This document shows positions 1 through 8,884 of a DNA stretch of 25,467 bases, in pieces. The position numbers and the translations under genes are program-made. The stretch comes from CALKZN01 sp964633815. Lineage in GTDB: Bacteria > Pseudomonadota > Gammaproteobacteria > Arenicellales > Arenicellaceae. The DNA lies in the NCBI GenBank assembly GCA_964633815.1, contig CAZWHW010000023.1, forward strand, positions 1-25,467, in the 5' to 3' direction. The notes below the pieces were generated by a model. The model saw nothing but the letters and a program-made list of their open reading frames with translations. It ran no database searches and was not told the DNA's origin. The number at the start of each line of letters is the position of its first letter. Position 1 is the first letter of the stretch.

Positions 1-2994
1 CGTGATACTGAAAATCGAATGCGCCATACAATGGAAAATTTGTCACGTGTTGATGATATTGTGGTGGAATTGGAAACTCAATTAAGGCGCTTGAAACGTC
101 AAGCTAACTCTGCTGAGCGTTATAAAAAACATAAAGAAGAGTTAAGACAGTTCCGATATTGGCAAACCATTCTCAAATGGTATGAGTTAGATGAACATTT
201 ACAGCAAAAACAGTTAGAGTTGGCTGAACTTGAAACTGAGCTTGAGAAAAGCCTTGCTGATCAACAAGGTGCTGAGACTGGTATTGAAAGCCTCAGAGAA
301 ATGCAAATTGAATTGACTGAGCAGGTCAATCAAGTGCAGGCAAAATATTTTGCTTTGGGTGGCGAAGTCTCGGCTCTTGAACAACAAATTAGACATAGCC
401 GTGAATCACGTCAGCAACAGAAATCTGAATTACAACGTATTGTTGAAACACAACAAGACTCGCAGCGTTTATTAGCTAGCGATGAACAGCGATTGCTTGA
501 AGTTAAGGCGCAAATAGAAGAATCGCAGCCGCAATCACAACAGGTGTTAGAAGCGCATCAACTGGCTTTATCAGCGTTACAAGAAGCTGAGCAACGTCAT
601 CAAATATGGCAAGAGAGTTGGGATTTATTGCAAAGCCAATCGATGGAACCTGAAAGGGAACGAAGCCATCATTCTGGTTTGATTGATAGTTTGCGCCGTT
701 CAATTGAGCAAGCCACTGATCGAAAAGCACGAACTCAAAGTATTCTGGCTGAAATCGAAGGCAATATTGATATTCAAGCGATTGACGATTTGCAGCAGGC
801 AACTGAGCAGTCGGCGCAGGTTTGTGCTGAGCTTGAAGGTCAATTGACTGAAATTGATGCGAATGTCGTATCCACGCGTGCCGAAATTGAGCGTTTGCGC
901 GATGATTACAATTCGGTTCGTCAGCGCTTACAAGGTGATGATGCGCGTTTAAAGTCTTTACAAGAAATGCGGGTTAGAACTCTGGGTGCTGATGATAAGT
1001 CTTTAGAGTCATGGTTGTCACAACAAGGTTTGAGCGATGCCTCACGTTTGGTAGATAGCCTGAATGTTGAAATGGGTTGGGAATCAGCGATTGAAACAAT
1101 TTTGGGTGATCGATTGACTGCTTATGAAGTAGCTTCATTGCAAGATTTGGCCAAAGAGAGTTTGCCAGAAGGTGCGGGTGTTAATGCGTATATAGCTGAT
1201 GGTGTTGAGAGTCTGTCTGGGGGAAATACAAAGAAAGGTAAGTTCCCGAAACTGATAGAAAAAATCAATCAAGTTGCTAGCCTGCCTGCTTGGGTATATT
1301 CAATTTATGCTGCGGATTCGCTTGAGCAGGCATTTACATGGCAAGCTGATTTACAGGAACACGAAAGCATCGTGACTAAGCAGGGTGAAGTGCTGAGTAA
1401 GACTTGGATTAGTTTAGGTTCTTCTGAACGACAATCACAGGGTTTGTTACGTCAAGAAGCTGAAATTGAAACACTTGAAAAACGCGTTGCATCTGATGAG
1501 AAAGAATGTGAGAAAGTACGTCTTAAAGGTGAGAGCAAAAAAGAGGTTTTGGCTGAGTTGGAAAACAAACGTCAAGAGCTGCGCACTGTGTTTCGTGAAA
1601 AAACGCAAATGTTTCAAGAGAAACAACGCGAATATGCTGCAATTGAAGCGAAAAGTGCGGAATGGATTAATCGACGTGAGCAATTAAATATTGAATTAAC
1701 TGAATTAAATCAGGAGCTTAGTTCTAGTGCAGATGCGTTGAAATTGTCTAGAGAAAAGTTGGAGTTGGCAACCGCCGCGGCACATGAGTTTGATCAACAA
1801 CGTGGTGAATTGCAACGAACACGTGATGTGGTTAGCAGTGGTTTGCAAGAAGCACGTTCTATCGAACAATCAGCTCGTGAAGCGTTACAAAGTTTTCAAG
1901 CTTCTCAAAGTCATTTTTTGAGCCAGCGTACGGCTTTGGAAGAAAGTGTTGAGCGAATGACAAATCAATTAGCTCAACAGACAGATCGTTTAGATGAGTT
2001 ACAAACATTAACTGCAGTGGAAGATCCTGCTGAAGCAATGTCTATACAATTGAATGAGCTTTTGGAGCAACGCTTGCAGGTCGAGCAAGATTTGTCGAAA
2101 GAGCGGGCAGCTTTGTTTGAGCATGAAAATAAAATGCGCGAAATAAGCCAGGAGCGCAGTTCATTTGACCAAATGGTGCATCAAGTACGCAGTAAATTGG
2201 AAAATGTTCGATTAGCGCAACGAGAAATTTTGGTCAAACGTGATGGTTTCTCAGAAAATCTTGAACTTGAAAATGATGAGATTCGTAAAGAAGTGCAATA
2301 TCTAGAAGCTAGTGAAGAGTTTGTTACTATCCGTCTGTGTAATGAAAAAATTGAGTCTTTGCAGATCAAGATTGACAAAATTGGGCCAGTGAACCTTGTC
2401 GCGATTGAAGAGTATGAAGAATGTTCGCAACGGGCAGAATATTTGAATACGCAAAAATCCGACTTACTAGAAGCGCTGGATACATTGCAAAAAGCTATCG
2501 CGAAAATTGATCGTGAAACGCGCACGCGTTTTAAAGATACTTTTGAGCGGTTAAATTCTGGGTTTAAACAATTTTTCCCGCGCTTGTTCGGTGATGGTGA
2601 GGCTTGCATGGAGTTAACAAGCAATGATATGTTAACGACAGGTGTTACAGTGATGGCGCGACCGCCGGGCAAGAAAAATAGTACGATTCATTTGCTGTCA
2701 GGTGGTGAGAAAGCATTGACTGCTGTTGCGCTTATTTTTGCTTTTTTTGAGATGAATCCAGCACCTTTTTGTGTTTTAGATGAAGTGGATGCACCATTGG
2801 ATGATGCGAATGTTGAGCGGTACAGTAAAGTTTTGCAACAACTAAGTGAACATACACAACTTTTATATATTACACATAATAAAATCACTATGGAAGTTGC
2901 GGGAGTATTAGTTGGCGTTACAATGGTTGAACCTGGTTGTTCACGAATTGTTCAAGTTGATGTTGATGAAGCTGTTGCAATGGCTGTGAGTTAA
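1..2994 (+). CDS. smc: Chromosome segregation protein SMC, 5'-truncated by the window edge
   Basis: This is the large ATPase subunit of the bacterial condensin that compacts and helps segregate the chromosome in the nucleoid. The frame is open from base 1, and the first residues (TENRMRHTMENLSRVDDI) are internal SMC sequence, so the ATG at 19 is not a real start. 997 residues are present. About 170 are missing, including the Walker A head half. Visible in order are the end of the N-terminal head, a long Gln/Glu/Leu-rich coiled coil, a globular hinge around residues 335-480 (GWESAIETILGDRL, then GAGVNAYIAD), a second coiled coil, and the C-terminal head. The head carries the ABC signature LLSGGEKALTAVAL near residue 899 and Walker B plus D-loop VLDEVDAPLDDANVERY near 925. 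The TGVTVMARPPGKKNSTIHLL stretch is typical of gammaproteobacterial SMC. zipA starts 31 bp downstream, the conserved smc-zipA-ligA order. Identity is secure. Confidence 0.97.
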   Translation, partial: RDTENRMRHTMENLSRVDDIVVELETQLRRLKRQANSAERYKKHKEELRQFRYWQTILKWYELDEHLQQKQLELAELETELEKSLADQQGAETGIESLREMQIELTEQVNQVQAKYFALGGEVSALEQQIRHSRESRQQQKSELQRIVETQQDSQRLLASDEQRLLEVKAQIEESQPQSQQVLEAHQLALSALQEAEQRHQIWQESWDLLQSQSMEPERERSHHSGLIDSLRRSIEQATDRKARTQSILAEIEGNIDIQAIDDLQQATEQSAQVCAELEGQLTEIDANVVSTRAEIERLRDDYNSVRQRLQGDDARLKSLQEMRVRTLGADDKSLESWLSQQGLSDASRLVDSLNVEMGWESAIETILGDRLTAYEVASLQDLAKESLPEGAGVNAYIADGVESLSGGNTKKGKFPKLIEKINQVASLPAWVYSIYAADSLEQAFTWQADLQEHESIVTKQGEVLSKTWISLGSSERQSQGLLRQEAEIETLEKRVASDEKECEKVRLKGESKKEVLAELENKRQELRTVFREKTQMFQEKQREYAAIEAKSAEWINRREQLNIELTELNQELSSSADALKLSREKLELATAAAHEFDQQRGELQRTRDVVSSGLQEARSIEQSAREALQSFQASQSHFLSQRTALEESVERMTNQLAQQTDRLDELQTLTAVEDPAEAMSIQLNELLEQRLQVEQDLSKERAALFEHENKMREISQERSSFDQMVHQVRSKLENVRLAQREILVKRDGFSENLELENDEIRKEVQYLEASEEFVTIRLCNEKIESLQIKIDKIGPVNLVAIEEYEECSQRAEYLNTQKSDLLEALDTLQKAIAKIDRETRTRFKDTFERLNSGFKQFFPRLFGDGEACMELTSNDMLTTGVTVMARPPGKKNSTIHLLSGGEKALTAVALIFAFFEMNPAPFCVLDEVDAPLDDANVERYSKVLQQLSEHTQLLYITHNKITMEVAGVLVGVTMVEPGCSRIVQVDVDEAVAMAVS

Positions 2995-3025
2995 CTAATA
3001 ATGAATAGATTAGAAGTATAAGATT

Positions 3026-4702
3026 ATGTTGTTCGTAGCGTTTTTATTGTCTGGGATAATTCTTTTTTTGTTGATTTATGCCTATTCTGTTGTTCAGATT
3101 AAAAAACAGAATAATAAGTTGTCAACGGTTGCAGAAATTGCTGAGGAGTCAAATAAAACGTCGTTGTTTGACAAGTTTAAACGAAGAAAATCACCTAAAA
3201 TTGACCCTGAAGCCATTGAAGATTCAAGCGTTTCTGTTGGTGGTGTGACTGCAAAAGTCAGCGATTCCATTAAACAAGTTGTTGCATTAAAAACCGAAAA
3301 AATTCCAAGCCGTAAGGACCGAGTTGCACCGCAATTGACTGCTGAAACGATAGAGTTTTCTAAATCAGGACAAATTGACGAAGAAAAGGCACCTAAACTT
3401 GATGTTAAGTCTGAAATTAAGCAGGTAGAAGAAAAAGTAGACATTGAATCTAATGAATCAATTGGACTTATAGACAAACAAAAAATTAAACCAAGCGAGT
3501 CTGTATCTTCAGACGTGGTTTTAGAGCAGATGGCTGAAGAGTATGCTGCCCAACAGTCTGAAGCTGATAGAGTGAGCCCAGATGCTATTGAGCAAGTGTA
3601 TGCTGAGCAACAAATAAATGCTGCTGAGTCTGTGAATCAAGTTGCAGAAAAAGCGATTGAATCTTCTGAAAGTTCGATTCCTTATGGTGCACAGCAAGAT
3701 TTATTAGATCAAGCAGGTGTGGAGACTGAGCAAACTGAGATTAAAGAGTCTGATGCAGCAAAGTCGTTAACAAATGATAAAATGAGCCCTGTTGGTGAAC
3801 CCGATTTGCAAGAAGCAGTGGTGCAACAAGAGCGACCCAGTTCACCTGTTAAGAGAGAATTCCGTGCAGGAGCAAATGCGGTAGAAATTGTGGCTAAAAT
3901 TTCGGGTGGTAAAATGCTTGTTCGGGACGATGCATTGATTATTTTTCGCAAATACGACTATTTGTTTACTCGTCATTTGGGAATTTATGGCAAAAATACT
4001 TTGACTGAGCTCTGGGAAGATGTTGAACAAGCCGGCCAGGAAGATAGTTTTTCTGAGGTTGCATTGTCTTTGCAGCTAGCTGATAAAACGGGAGCAATGA
4101 CTCGAAAAGAGTCAAATACTTTTTCTACACTTGCAATTGAGTTGTCTGATTCTGCGGACAAGAAGTTAGAGTTTTCATTGGATATTGATGATTCAGTAGA
4201 AAAAGGTCGAATGCTAGATGAGTTGGCTCGAAAGTACGATGCAATGGTTGTATGTAATATCATTCCAAAACGGCGTAAGGGGTTTCGTTCCACCGACATT
4301 AAAAGCTGTACGAAAGATTTGGAAATGATGCCGTCTAAAAATGGTGTATTTGGCCGATATGCCAAAGTGTCTGAAACTAGTAGATTGCGTTATTCATTGG
4401 CCTTGGCAAATAGTGATGGTGAATATATTCCTTCATCAACACGAGACCCTTTTCAAGTGGATGAGATTGTCGTATTTATGAATGTTCCACTTGTCGTTAA
4501 TCCAGTTGATGCTTTTCAGACAATGATTAATGATGCACGTAAGTTAGGCGCATGGATGGATGGAAAAATTGTTGATAAGAACGCACGAAATATGACCTCT
4601 CGTACTTTGGATAAAATTGCTGATCAAATCTTGATGATAGAAAAAGAAATGAGTCGAGATGGTTTGATTCCTGGGTCTGAAATCTGTAAAAAATTGTTTT
4701 AG
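3026..4702 (+). CDS. zipA: Cell division protein ZipA, unusually long
   Basis: ZipA is an inner-membrane protein that tethers FtsZ polymers to the membrane in the division ring. The 558-residue product starts with one hydrophobic N-terminal segment (residues about 2-23, FVAFLLSGIILFLLIYAYSV) followed by a basic patch (KRRK), as expected for an N-out anchor. Next comes a long, charged, low-complexity linker (about residues 40-280, rich in Glu, Ser, Lys, Gln). A C-terminal globular part follows from about residue 285, ending in a helix-rich tail that contains VFMNVPLVVNPVDAFQTMI, similar to the end of ZipA FtsZ-binding domains. Family members are usually about 250-350 residues, so both linker and C-terminal part are long here. 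Identification rests on topology, the C-terminal resemblance and position between smc and ligA. ATG at 3026 is the only start that keeps the membrane segment at the N terminus, and the Shine-Dalgarno is weak. A domain search of residues 285-558 would settle it. Confidence 0.78.
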   Translation: MLFVAFLLSGIILFLLIYAYSVVQIKKQNNKLSTVAEIAEESNKTSLFDKFKRRKSPKIDPEAIEDSSVSVGGVTAKVSDSIKQVVALKTEKIPSRKDRVAPQLTAETIEFSKSGQIDEEKAPKLDVKSEIKQVEEKVDIESNESIGLIDKQKIKPSESVSSDVVLEQMAEEYAAQQSEADRVSPDAIEQVYAEQQINAAESVNQVAEKAIESSESSIPYGAQQDLLDQAGVETEQTEIKESDAAKSLTNDKMSPVGEPDLQEAVVQQERPSSPVKREFRAGANAVEIVAKISGGKMLVRDDALIIFRKYDYLFTRHLGIYGKNTLTELWEDVEQAGQEDSFSEVALSLQLADKTGAMTRKESNTFSTLAIELSDSADKKLEFSLDIDDSVEKGRMLDELARKYDAMVVCNIIPKRRKGFRSTDIKSCTKDLEMMPSKNGVFGRYAKVSETSRLRYSLALANSDGEYIPSSTRDPFQVDEIVVFMNVPLVVNPVDAFQTMINDARKLGAWMDGKIVDKNARNMTSRTLDKIADQILMIEKEMSRDGLIPGSEICKKLF

Positions 4703-4744
4703 TGATTGTACAGTCATGTAAAGCTTTTTTAATGATTTTTTATA

Positions 4745-6790
4745 ATGAATAGAGAATTAGCCCAACAGCAGCATCAGCAGTTGAGCGAAGCTATTGAGGC
4801 CTATAATCACGAATATTATGTTTTAGATCAACCTAGCGTCACTGATTTTGAATATGATCAGATGATGCAGCAGTTGCTCGTTTTGGAAAGTGATTTTCCC
4901 GAGTTGCAAACTGCGCAGTCTCCATCTCAACGAGTAGGTGGTGTGGCATTAGATAAATTCGAGAGTGCAGAACATCTAATTCCGATGCTTTCATTGAGTA
5001 ATGGATTTTCTGATGATGATATTACGCAATTTGATCGACGTAATTGTGAGGGTTTAGATCTTGATAAAGCTGCGTTTATTGATTACGTGGCAGAGCCTAA
5101 GCTTGATGGGCTAGCGGTTAGTTTGCTGTATGAAAGAGGGATGTTAGTTAGGGCTGCGACTCGCGGGGATGGGAAGATAGGTGAAAATGTCACTGAAAAT
5201 GTTCGAACGATTCGCAGTGTGCCGTTGGTTTTGCAGGATTCAAGTCAATATGGTTTCAATATTCCCGAAGTGATGGAAGTTCGCGGTGAAATCTTTATCG
5301 ATAAGGAGGGTTTTGATAGTTTGAATCAGACGCAAGCTGAGCAAGGTGAGAAAATTTTTGTTAATCCGAGAAATGCTGCTGCAGGAAGTTTGCGTCAATT
5401 GGATTCTAAAATTACGGCGAAACGGCCACTTGAAATATATTGTTATGCATTGGGTGAGGTTATTGGTTGGGAGCCAACAAGTCATTCTAATATGTTGGCT
5501 GGATTGGCAGCTTTTGGTTTTCGTGTATGTCCGATTGTTGAACGTGTTCAAGGCGTTCAAGGTTGTCTTGATTATTTTAGCAAGCTTAGCGCACAAAGAA
5601 ATGATCTTGCTTATGATATTGATGGCATTGTTTATAAAGTCGATCGAGTAGATTGGCAAAAATCATTGGGATTTATTGCTAAAGCGCCGCGTTGGGCATT
5701 GGCGCATAAATTCCCCGCACAAGAAAAAAGTACTCAAGTCGAAAGTATTGATGTTCAGGTAGGTCGAACGGGAGCAATTACTCCTGTTGCGCGTCTTAAG
5801 CCTGTATTTGTAGGCGGTGTTAATGTGTCAAATGTGACCCTGCATAACCAGAAAGAACTAGAACGTCTGGATATTCATGCTGGTGATACAGTGATAGTCA
5901 GGCGAGCTGGTGACGTGATTCCACAAATTGTTTCAGTAAATCATTCATTGCGGCCAAGTGGTTCATTACCTTTTGTTTTTCCGAAAAGTTGTCCTGTGTG
6001 CGATTCAATTATTGAAGTGAAAGAAGGTGGGGTGGTCGCACGTTGCACTGGCGGTATGATTTGTGGTGCTCAATTGAAGCAAAGCGTACGCCATTTTGCT
6101 TCGCGTAAAGCAATGGATATTGATGGTTTAGGGGAGAAAATTGTTGAACAGTTAATTGATGAAGGTTTGGTTAAAGCTGTGCCAGATTTATATAAACTGG
6201 AAAAACAAAGCTTGTTAGCCTTGGATCGTTTTGCTGAAAAATCCGTAGATAATTTATTGAGTTCAGTAGAGAAAAGTAAAAGTACTGAATTGCCTCGCTT
6301 TTTGTTTGCATTAGGGTTGCCCCAAGTTGGTGAGGCAACTGCGCAGCAGTTGGTAGATCATTTTGGAACTTTTGAGAGTATTAAAAAAGCCTCAATTGAA
6401 ACGCTGGAAGCAATTCCAGATGTTGGGCCAATTATGGCGCAAGCAATTTATGATTATTTTCGAGAGCCAAGGCAGTTACAAATTCTTGATGCTTTGCTGC
6501 AGGCTGGAATTTATTGGCAAGAGAGTGAGCCAGTTGCTCATGCGGGATTGACAGATCTGCCGCTTGCGGAAAACACCATTGTTTTGACGGGCACATTTGG
6601 TTCAATGAGCCGTAGTGATGCTAAGCGCAAGTTGCAGTCATTAGGTGCAAAAGTGACTGGCAGTGTTTCTAAAAAAACCTCATATGTGATTGTGGGTGCT
6701 GATCCTGGGAGTAAGGCTGCGAAGGCGGCAGAATTGGGTGTTGAGGTATTGGATGAAGCGCAAATGTTGAGCTGGTTCGCTGCTGAGTAG
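4745..6790 (+). CDS. ligA: NAD-dependent DNA ligase LigA
   Basis: LigA seals 3'-OH/5'-phosphate nicks in duplex DNA using NAD+ as AMP donor, in replication and repair. The 681-residue protein has the full family architecture. The N-terminal Ia domain (residues about 5-70, with YYVLDQPSVTDFEYD) is followed by the adenylation domain with the nucleotidyl-lysine motif AEPKLDGLAVSL, whose lysine is K119. The OB fold contains VGRTGAITPVARLKPV. The zinc finger has C416, C419, C434 and C440 (CPVC...CTGGMIC). Helix-hairpin-helix repeats cover about residues 445-590 (LGLPQVGEATAQQLVDHFG, IPDVGPIMAQAI). A C-terminal BRCT domain starts near residue 608 (NTIVLTGTFGSMSRSDAKRKL). Length matches the family. 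The start lies 42 bp after zipA, so it is probably co-transcribed with it. The stop lies 6 bp from the stop of the convergent gene at 6797. Confidence 0.97.
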   Translation: MNRELAQQQHQQLSEAIEAYNHEYYVLDQPSVTDFEYDQMMQQLLVLESDFPELQTAQSPSQRVGGVALDKFESAEHLIPMLSLSNGFSDDDITQFDRRNCEGLDLDKAAFIDYVAEPKLDGLAVSLLYERGMLVRAATRGDGKIGENVTENVRTIRSVPLVLQDSSQYGFNIPEVMEVRGEIFIDKEGFDSLNQTQAEQGEKIFVNPRNAAAGSLRQLDSKITAKRPLEIYCYALGEVIGWEPTSHSNMLAGLAAFGFRVCPIVERVQGVQGCLDYFSKLSAQRNDLAYDIDGIVYKVDRVDWQKSLGFIAKAPRWALAHKFPAQEKSTQVESIDVQVGRTGAITPVARLKPVFVGGVNVSNVTLHNQKELERLDIHAGDTVIVRRAGDVIPQIVSVNHSLRPSGSLPFVFPKSCPVCDSIIEVKEGGVVARCTGGMICGAQLKQSVRHFASRKAMDIDGLGEKIVEQLIDEGLVKAVPDLYKLEKQSLLALDRFAEKSVDNLLSSVEKSKSTELPRFLFALGLPQVGEATAQQLVDHFGTFESIKKASIETLEAIPDVGPIMAQAIYDYFREPRQLQILDALLQAGIYWQESEPVAHAGLTDLPLAENTIVLTGTFGSMSRSDAKRKLQSLGAKVTGSVSKKTSYVIVGADPGSKAAKAAELGVEVLDEAQMLSWFAAE

Positions 6791-6796
6791 ATTTTT

Positions 6797-7234
6797 TTAT
6801 TTTTCTTTAATGCTTTTTAGTGACACTACGGTGTTCGATGGTGTTTTAGTTGGTTTTCGTTTAGTTGTCGACTGAAAAGTATTAGCAATAAATTTTTGAG
6901 TGATATGTAAACCGATTCGCTCAATTAGGTCTATGTGTAGTGCATCAATATCATATCGAGTCTTTTGTTGGTATAAGCATTCGCCTAAAATATCTAATAC
7001 AGTGAAGGGATCAATCACAGAATTGAGGTGAGTACATTTACAGTGTTTATATGTATCGACTAGGACGGTATGTAAAGGGTTGCTTTGACTGTCAATGTCG
7101 CCAATAAATTCATGCAGTTCTATTGCATGAATCGTTAGCGGTAGGTGCGCATTACCTATAAATTTTTCTACACTTAGCCAGAAATGTTTGAATTCAATTT
7201 TTTTGGTTGGAGTTTTGTGCGAAAAATTGCTCAT
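6797..7234 (-). CDS. Hypothetical protein, 145 aa, His- and Lys-rich, family not recognised
   Basis: I do not recognise this protein. It is the only long open frame in the 648 bp between ligA and leuC, and a 145-codon frame without a stop is unlikely by chance in such AT-rich DNA. It lacks a signal peptide and membrane helix. The sequence begins MSNFSHKTPTKKIEFKHFWL and looks mainly helical through about residue 115 (for example FTVLDILGECLYQQK, DLIERIGLHITQKFI). It then ends in a basic, Thr/Ser/Lys-rich tail that looks disordered. There are ten histidines and a KHCKC cluster near residues 63-67, which could bind metal, but no known metal-binding spacing is evident. The ATG at 7234 has no obvious Shine-Dalgarno sequence. 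It is oriented opposite to both neighbours and shares a 204-bp divergent gap with leuC. It may be a lineage-specific cytoplasmic protein. No function is assigned. Confidence 0.55.
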   Translation of the reverse strand: MSNFSHKTPTKKIEFKHFWLSVEKFIGNAHLPLTIHAIELHEFIGDIDSQSNPLHTVLVDTYKHCKCTHLNSVIDPFTVLDILGECLYQQKTRYDIDALHIDLIERIGLHITQKFIANTFQSTTKRKPTKTPSNTVVSLKSIKEK

Positions 7235-7438
7235 AGATTGTTATGTAAGTTTTGTGCTTAGTTTTTTACTTTAGAGGGCGAATGTGTGTATTAGTTTAGG
7301 TATAATTATTTTTAAATATTACGTTAGCATTTTATTTAAGTTTTTCAAAATTATTTCTGATAGTTAGTTTTACGTTTTAGTGATCTAATGACGTAGGGTT
7401 GTGGCTGATTCAATTTACCCAGAAAATATAGAGCAAAT
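7235..7438. promoter_or_regulatory. Divergent intergenic region upstream of leuC and the 145-aa gene
   Basis: The 204-bp AT-rich spacer must hold the promoters of leuC (plus) and the hypothetical gene (minus). A perfect TATAAT at 7301-7306 on the plus strand is a candidate -10 box for leuC, giving a leader of about 125 nt, but I see no good -35 box at 16-18 bp. Just before it, AGAGGG at 7273-7278 precedes a tiny ATG frame (7282-7299, MCVLV then TAG), considered in the findings. Short inverted repeats (TTAG-tgat-CTAA; GGGT...ACCC shortly before leuC) are too weak to call a terminator or riboswitch. No T-box or classical Leu-codon leader is visible. Confidence 0.35.
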
Positions 7439-8884
7439 ATGAACAATTTACCGAAAACTCTTTATGACAAGTTGTGGGATTCACATCTGGTTAAACAACG
7501 TGAAGATGGTTCTGCGTTGATTTATATTGATCGTCATATTATTCATGAGGTGACATCGCCACAAGCTTTTGAAGGCTTGCGATTAGCCAATCGAACTCCT
7601 TGGCGTGTTGATAGTATTTTAGCGACGCCAGATCATAATGTGCCAACAACCACAAAAGAGCGCGAGTCAGGTGTGGATGGTATCTTGGATGCAGTGTCTA
7701 AAGTGCAGGTCCAAACTCTTGATCAGAATTGCCAAGATTTTGATATTGAGCAATTTGATATTAATGATCATCGCCAAGGTATTGTGCACGTTATTGGTCC
7801 AGAGAGCGGAGCCAGCTTGCCAGGTATGACAATTGTTTGTGGTGATTCTCATACTGCCACGAACGGTGCACTAGGTGCTTTGGCGCATGGCATTGGTACT
7901 TCAGAAGTGGAACATGTTTTAGCGACTCAATGTTTAGTCGCTAAAAAAATGAAAAACATGTTGGTGCAAGTAGATGGTGAATTGTCTGCAGGTGTGACTC
8001 CAAAAGATGTTGTTTTGGCAATTATTGGTGAAATAGGGACTGCTGGTGGCACAGGCTATGCGCTTGAATTTGGTGGCCAAGTGTTCCGAGAAATGTCTAT
8101 GGAAGGTCGTATGACGGTTTGTAATATGGCGATCGAGGCGGGTGCTAGGGCTGGCATGGTGGCTGTTGATCAAACGACCATCGATTATGTTAAAGGCAGA
8201 CCTTTTGCGCCTAAAGGTGAGCAATGGGAAGCGGCGATTTCAAGTTGGCAGGACCTAGTGAGCGATGAAGGTGCTAATTTTGATAAAATTGTGACCTTAG
8301 ATGGGAATAAAATTGAACCGCAAGTGAGTTGGGGTACATCCCCTGAAATGGTTGTTTCAGTTAATGGCGAGGTGCCAAATCCAGCAGAGGAGTCTGATGC
8401 AGTGAAACGTGCTGGCATGGAACGCGCGTTAGAATACATGGGCTTGCAAGCAGGTCAGAAAGTTACTGATATTGAACTGGATCGCGTATTTATTGGTTCT
8501 TGTACAAATTCTCGTATTGAAGATATGCGCGCCGCAGCTGCAGTAGTTAAAGGTTATCAGAAGGCTGATAACGTTAAAGAGGCGATTGTAGTGCCTGGTT
8601 CTGGATTGGTTAAGGCTCAAGCCGAGCAAGAAGGTTTGCATCAAATTTTTATAGATGCAGGTATTGAGTGGCGCGAGCCCGGTTGTTCAATGTGTTTGGC
8701 AATGAATGCGGATAAACTTGGCGCAGGTGAACATTGTGCGTCGACTTCGAATCGAAATTTTGAAGGCCGTCAGGGATATGGCGGACGCACACATTTGGTG
8801 AGCCCAGAAATGGCTGCGGCGGCTGCTATTAAAGGGCACTTTTTTGATGTGCGTGAATTACCTAAGCAGGAGATATCTCAATGA
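7439..8884 (+). CDS. leuC: 3-isopropylmalate dehydratase, large subunit
   Basis: LeuC is the [4Fe-4S] subunit of isopropylmalate isomerase, which with LeuD converts 2-isopropylmalate to 3-isopropylmalate in leucine synthesis in the cytoplasm. The 481-residue product has standard length and starts MNNLPKTLYDKLWDSHLV, typical of the family. Cluster ligands are visible as C355 in FIGSCTNSR and C416/C419 in EPGCSMCLAM. Aconitase-family signatures include IVCGDSHTATNGALGALAHG and TSNRNFEGRQGYGGRTHLVS. The ATG at 7439 is preceded by only a weak AGAG. The stop overlaps the leuD start (ATGA, 8881-8884), implying translational coupling and equal subunit production. It is the first gene of a leuC-leuD-leuB cluster. 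leuA is absent here, as in pseudomonads where it lies elsewhere. Confidence 0.98.
   Translation: MNNLPKTLYDKLWDSHLVKQREDGSALIYIDRHIIHEVTSPQAFEGLRLANRTPWRVDSILATPDHNVPTTTKERESGVDGILDAVSKVQVQTLDQNCQDFDIEQFDINDHRQGIVHVIGPESGASLPGMTIVCGDSHTATNGALGALAHGIGTSEVEHVLATQCLVAKKMKNMLVQVDGELSAGVTPKDVVLAIIGEIGTAGGTGYALEFGGQVFREMSMEGRMTVCNMAIEAGARAGMVAVDQTTIDYVKGRPFAPKGEQWEAAISSWQDLVSDEGANFDKIVTLDGNKIEPQVSWGTSPEMVVSVNGEVPNPAEESDAVKRAGMERALEYMGLQAGQKVTDIELDRVFIGSCTNSRIEDMRAAAAVVKGYQKADNVKEAIVVPGSGLVKAQAEQEGLHQIFIDAGIEWREPGCSMCLAMNADKLGAGEHCASTSNRNFEGRQGYGGRTHLVSPEMAAAAAIKGHFFDVRELPKQEISQ

Noticed and set aside
2181..2672. 163-codon minus-strand frame inside smc
   Set aside because: It lies fully opposite a conserved SMC head and coiled coil and has no recognisable features.
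4741..4746. TATAAT overlapping the ligA start, as a promoter
   Set aside because: A transcript from it would begin inside the ligA coding region, and no -35 box fits. It is probably chance in AT-rich DNA.
6766..6800. Intrinsic terminator at the end of ligA (T-run at 6792-6798)
   Set aside because: The T-run is present, but the preceding sequence forms only a 3-bp stem (AGC...GCT).
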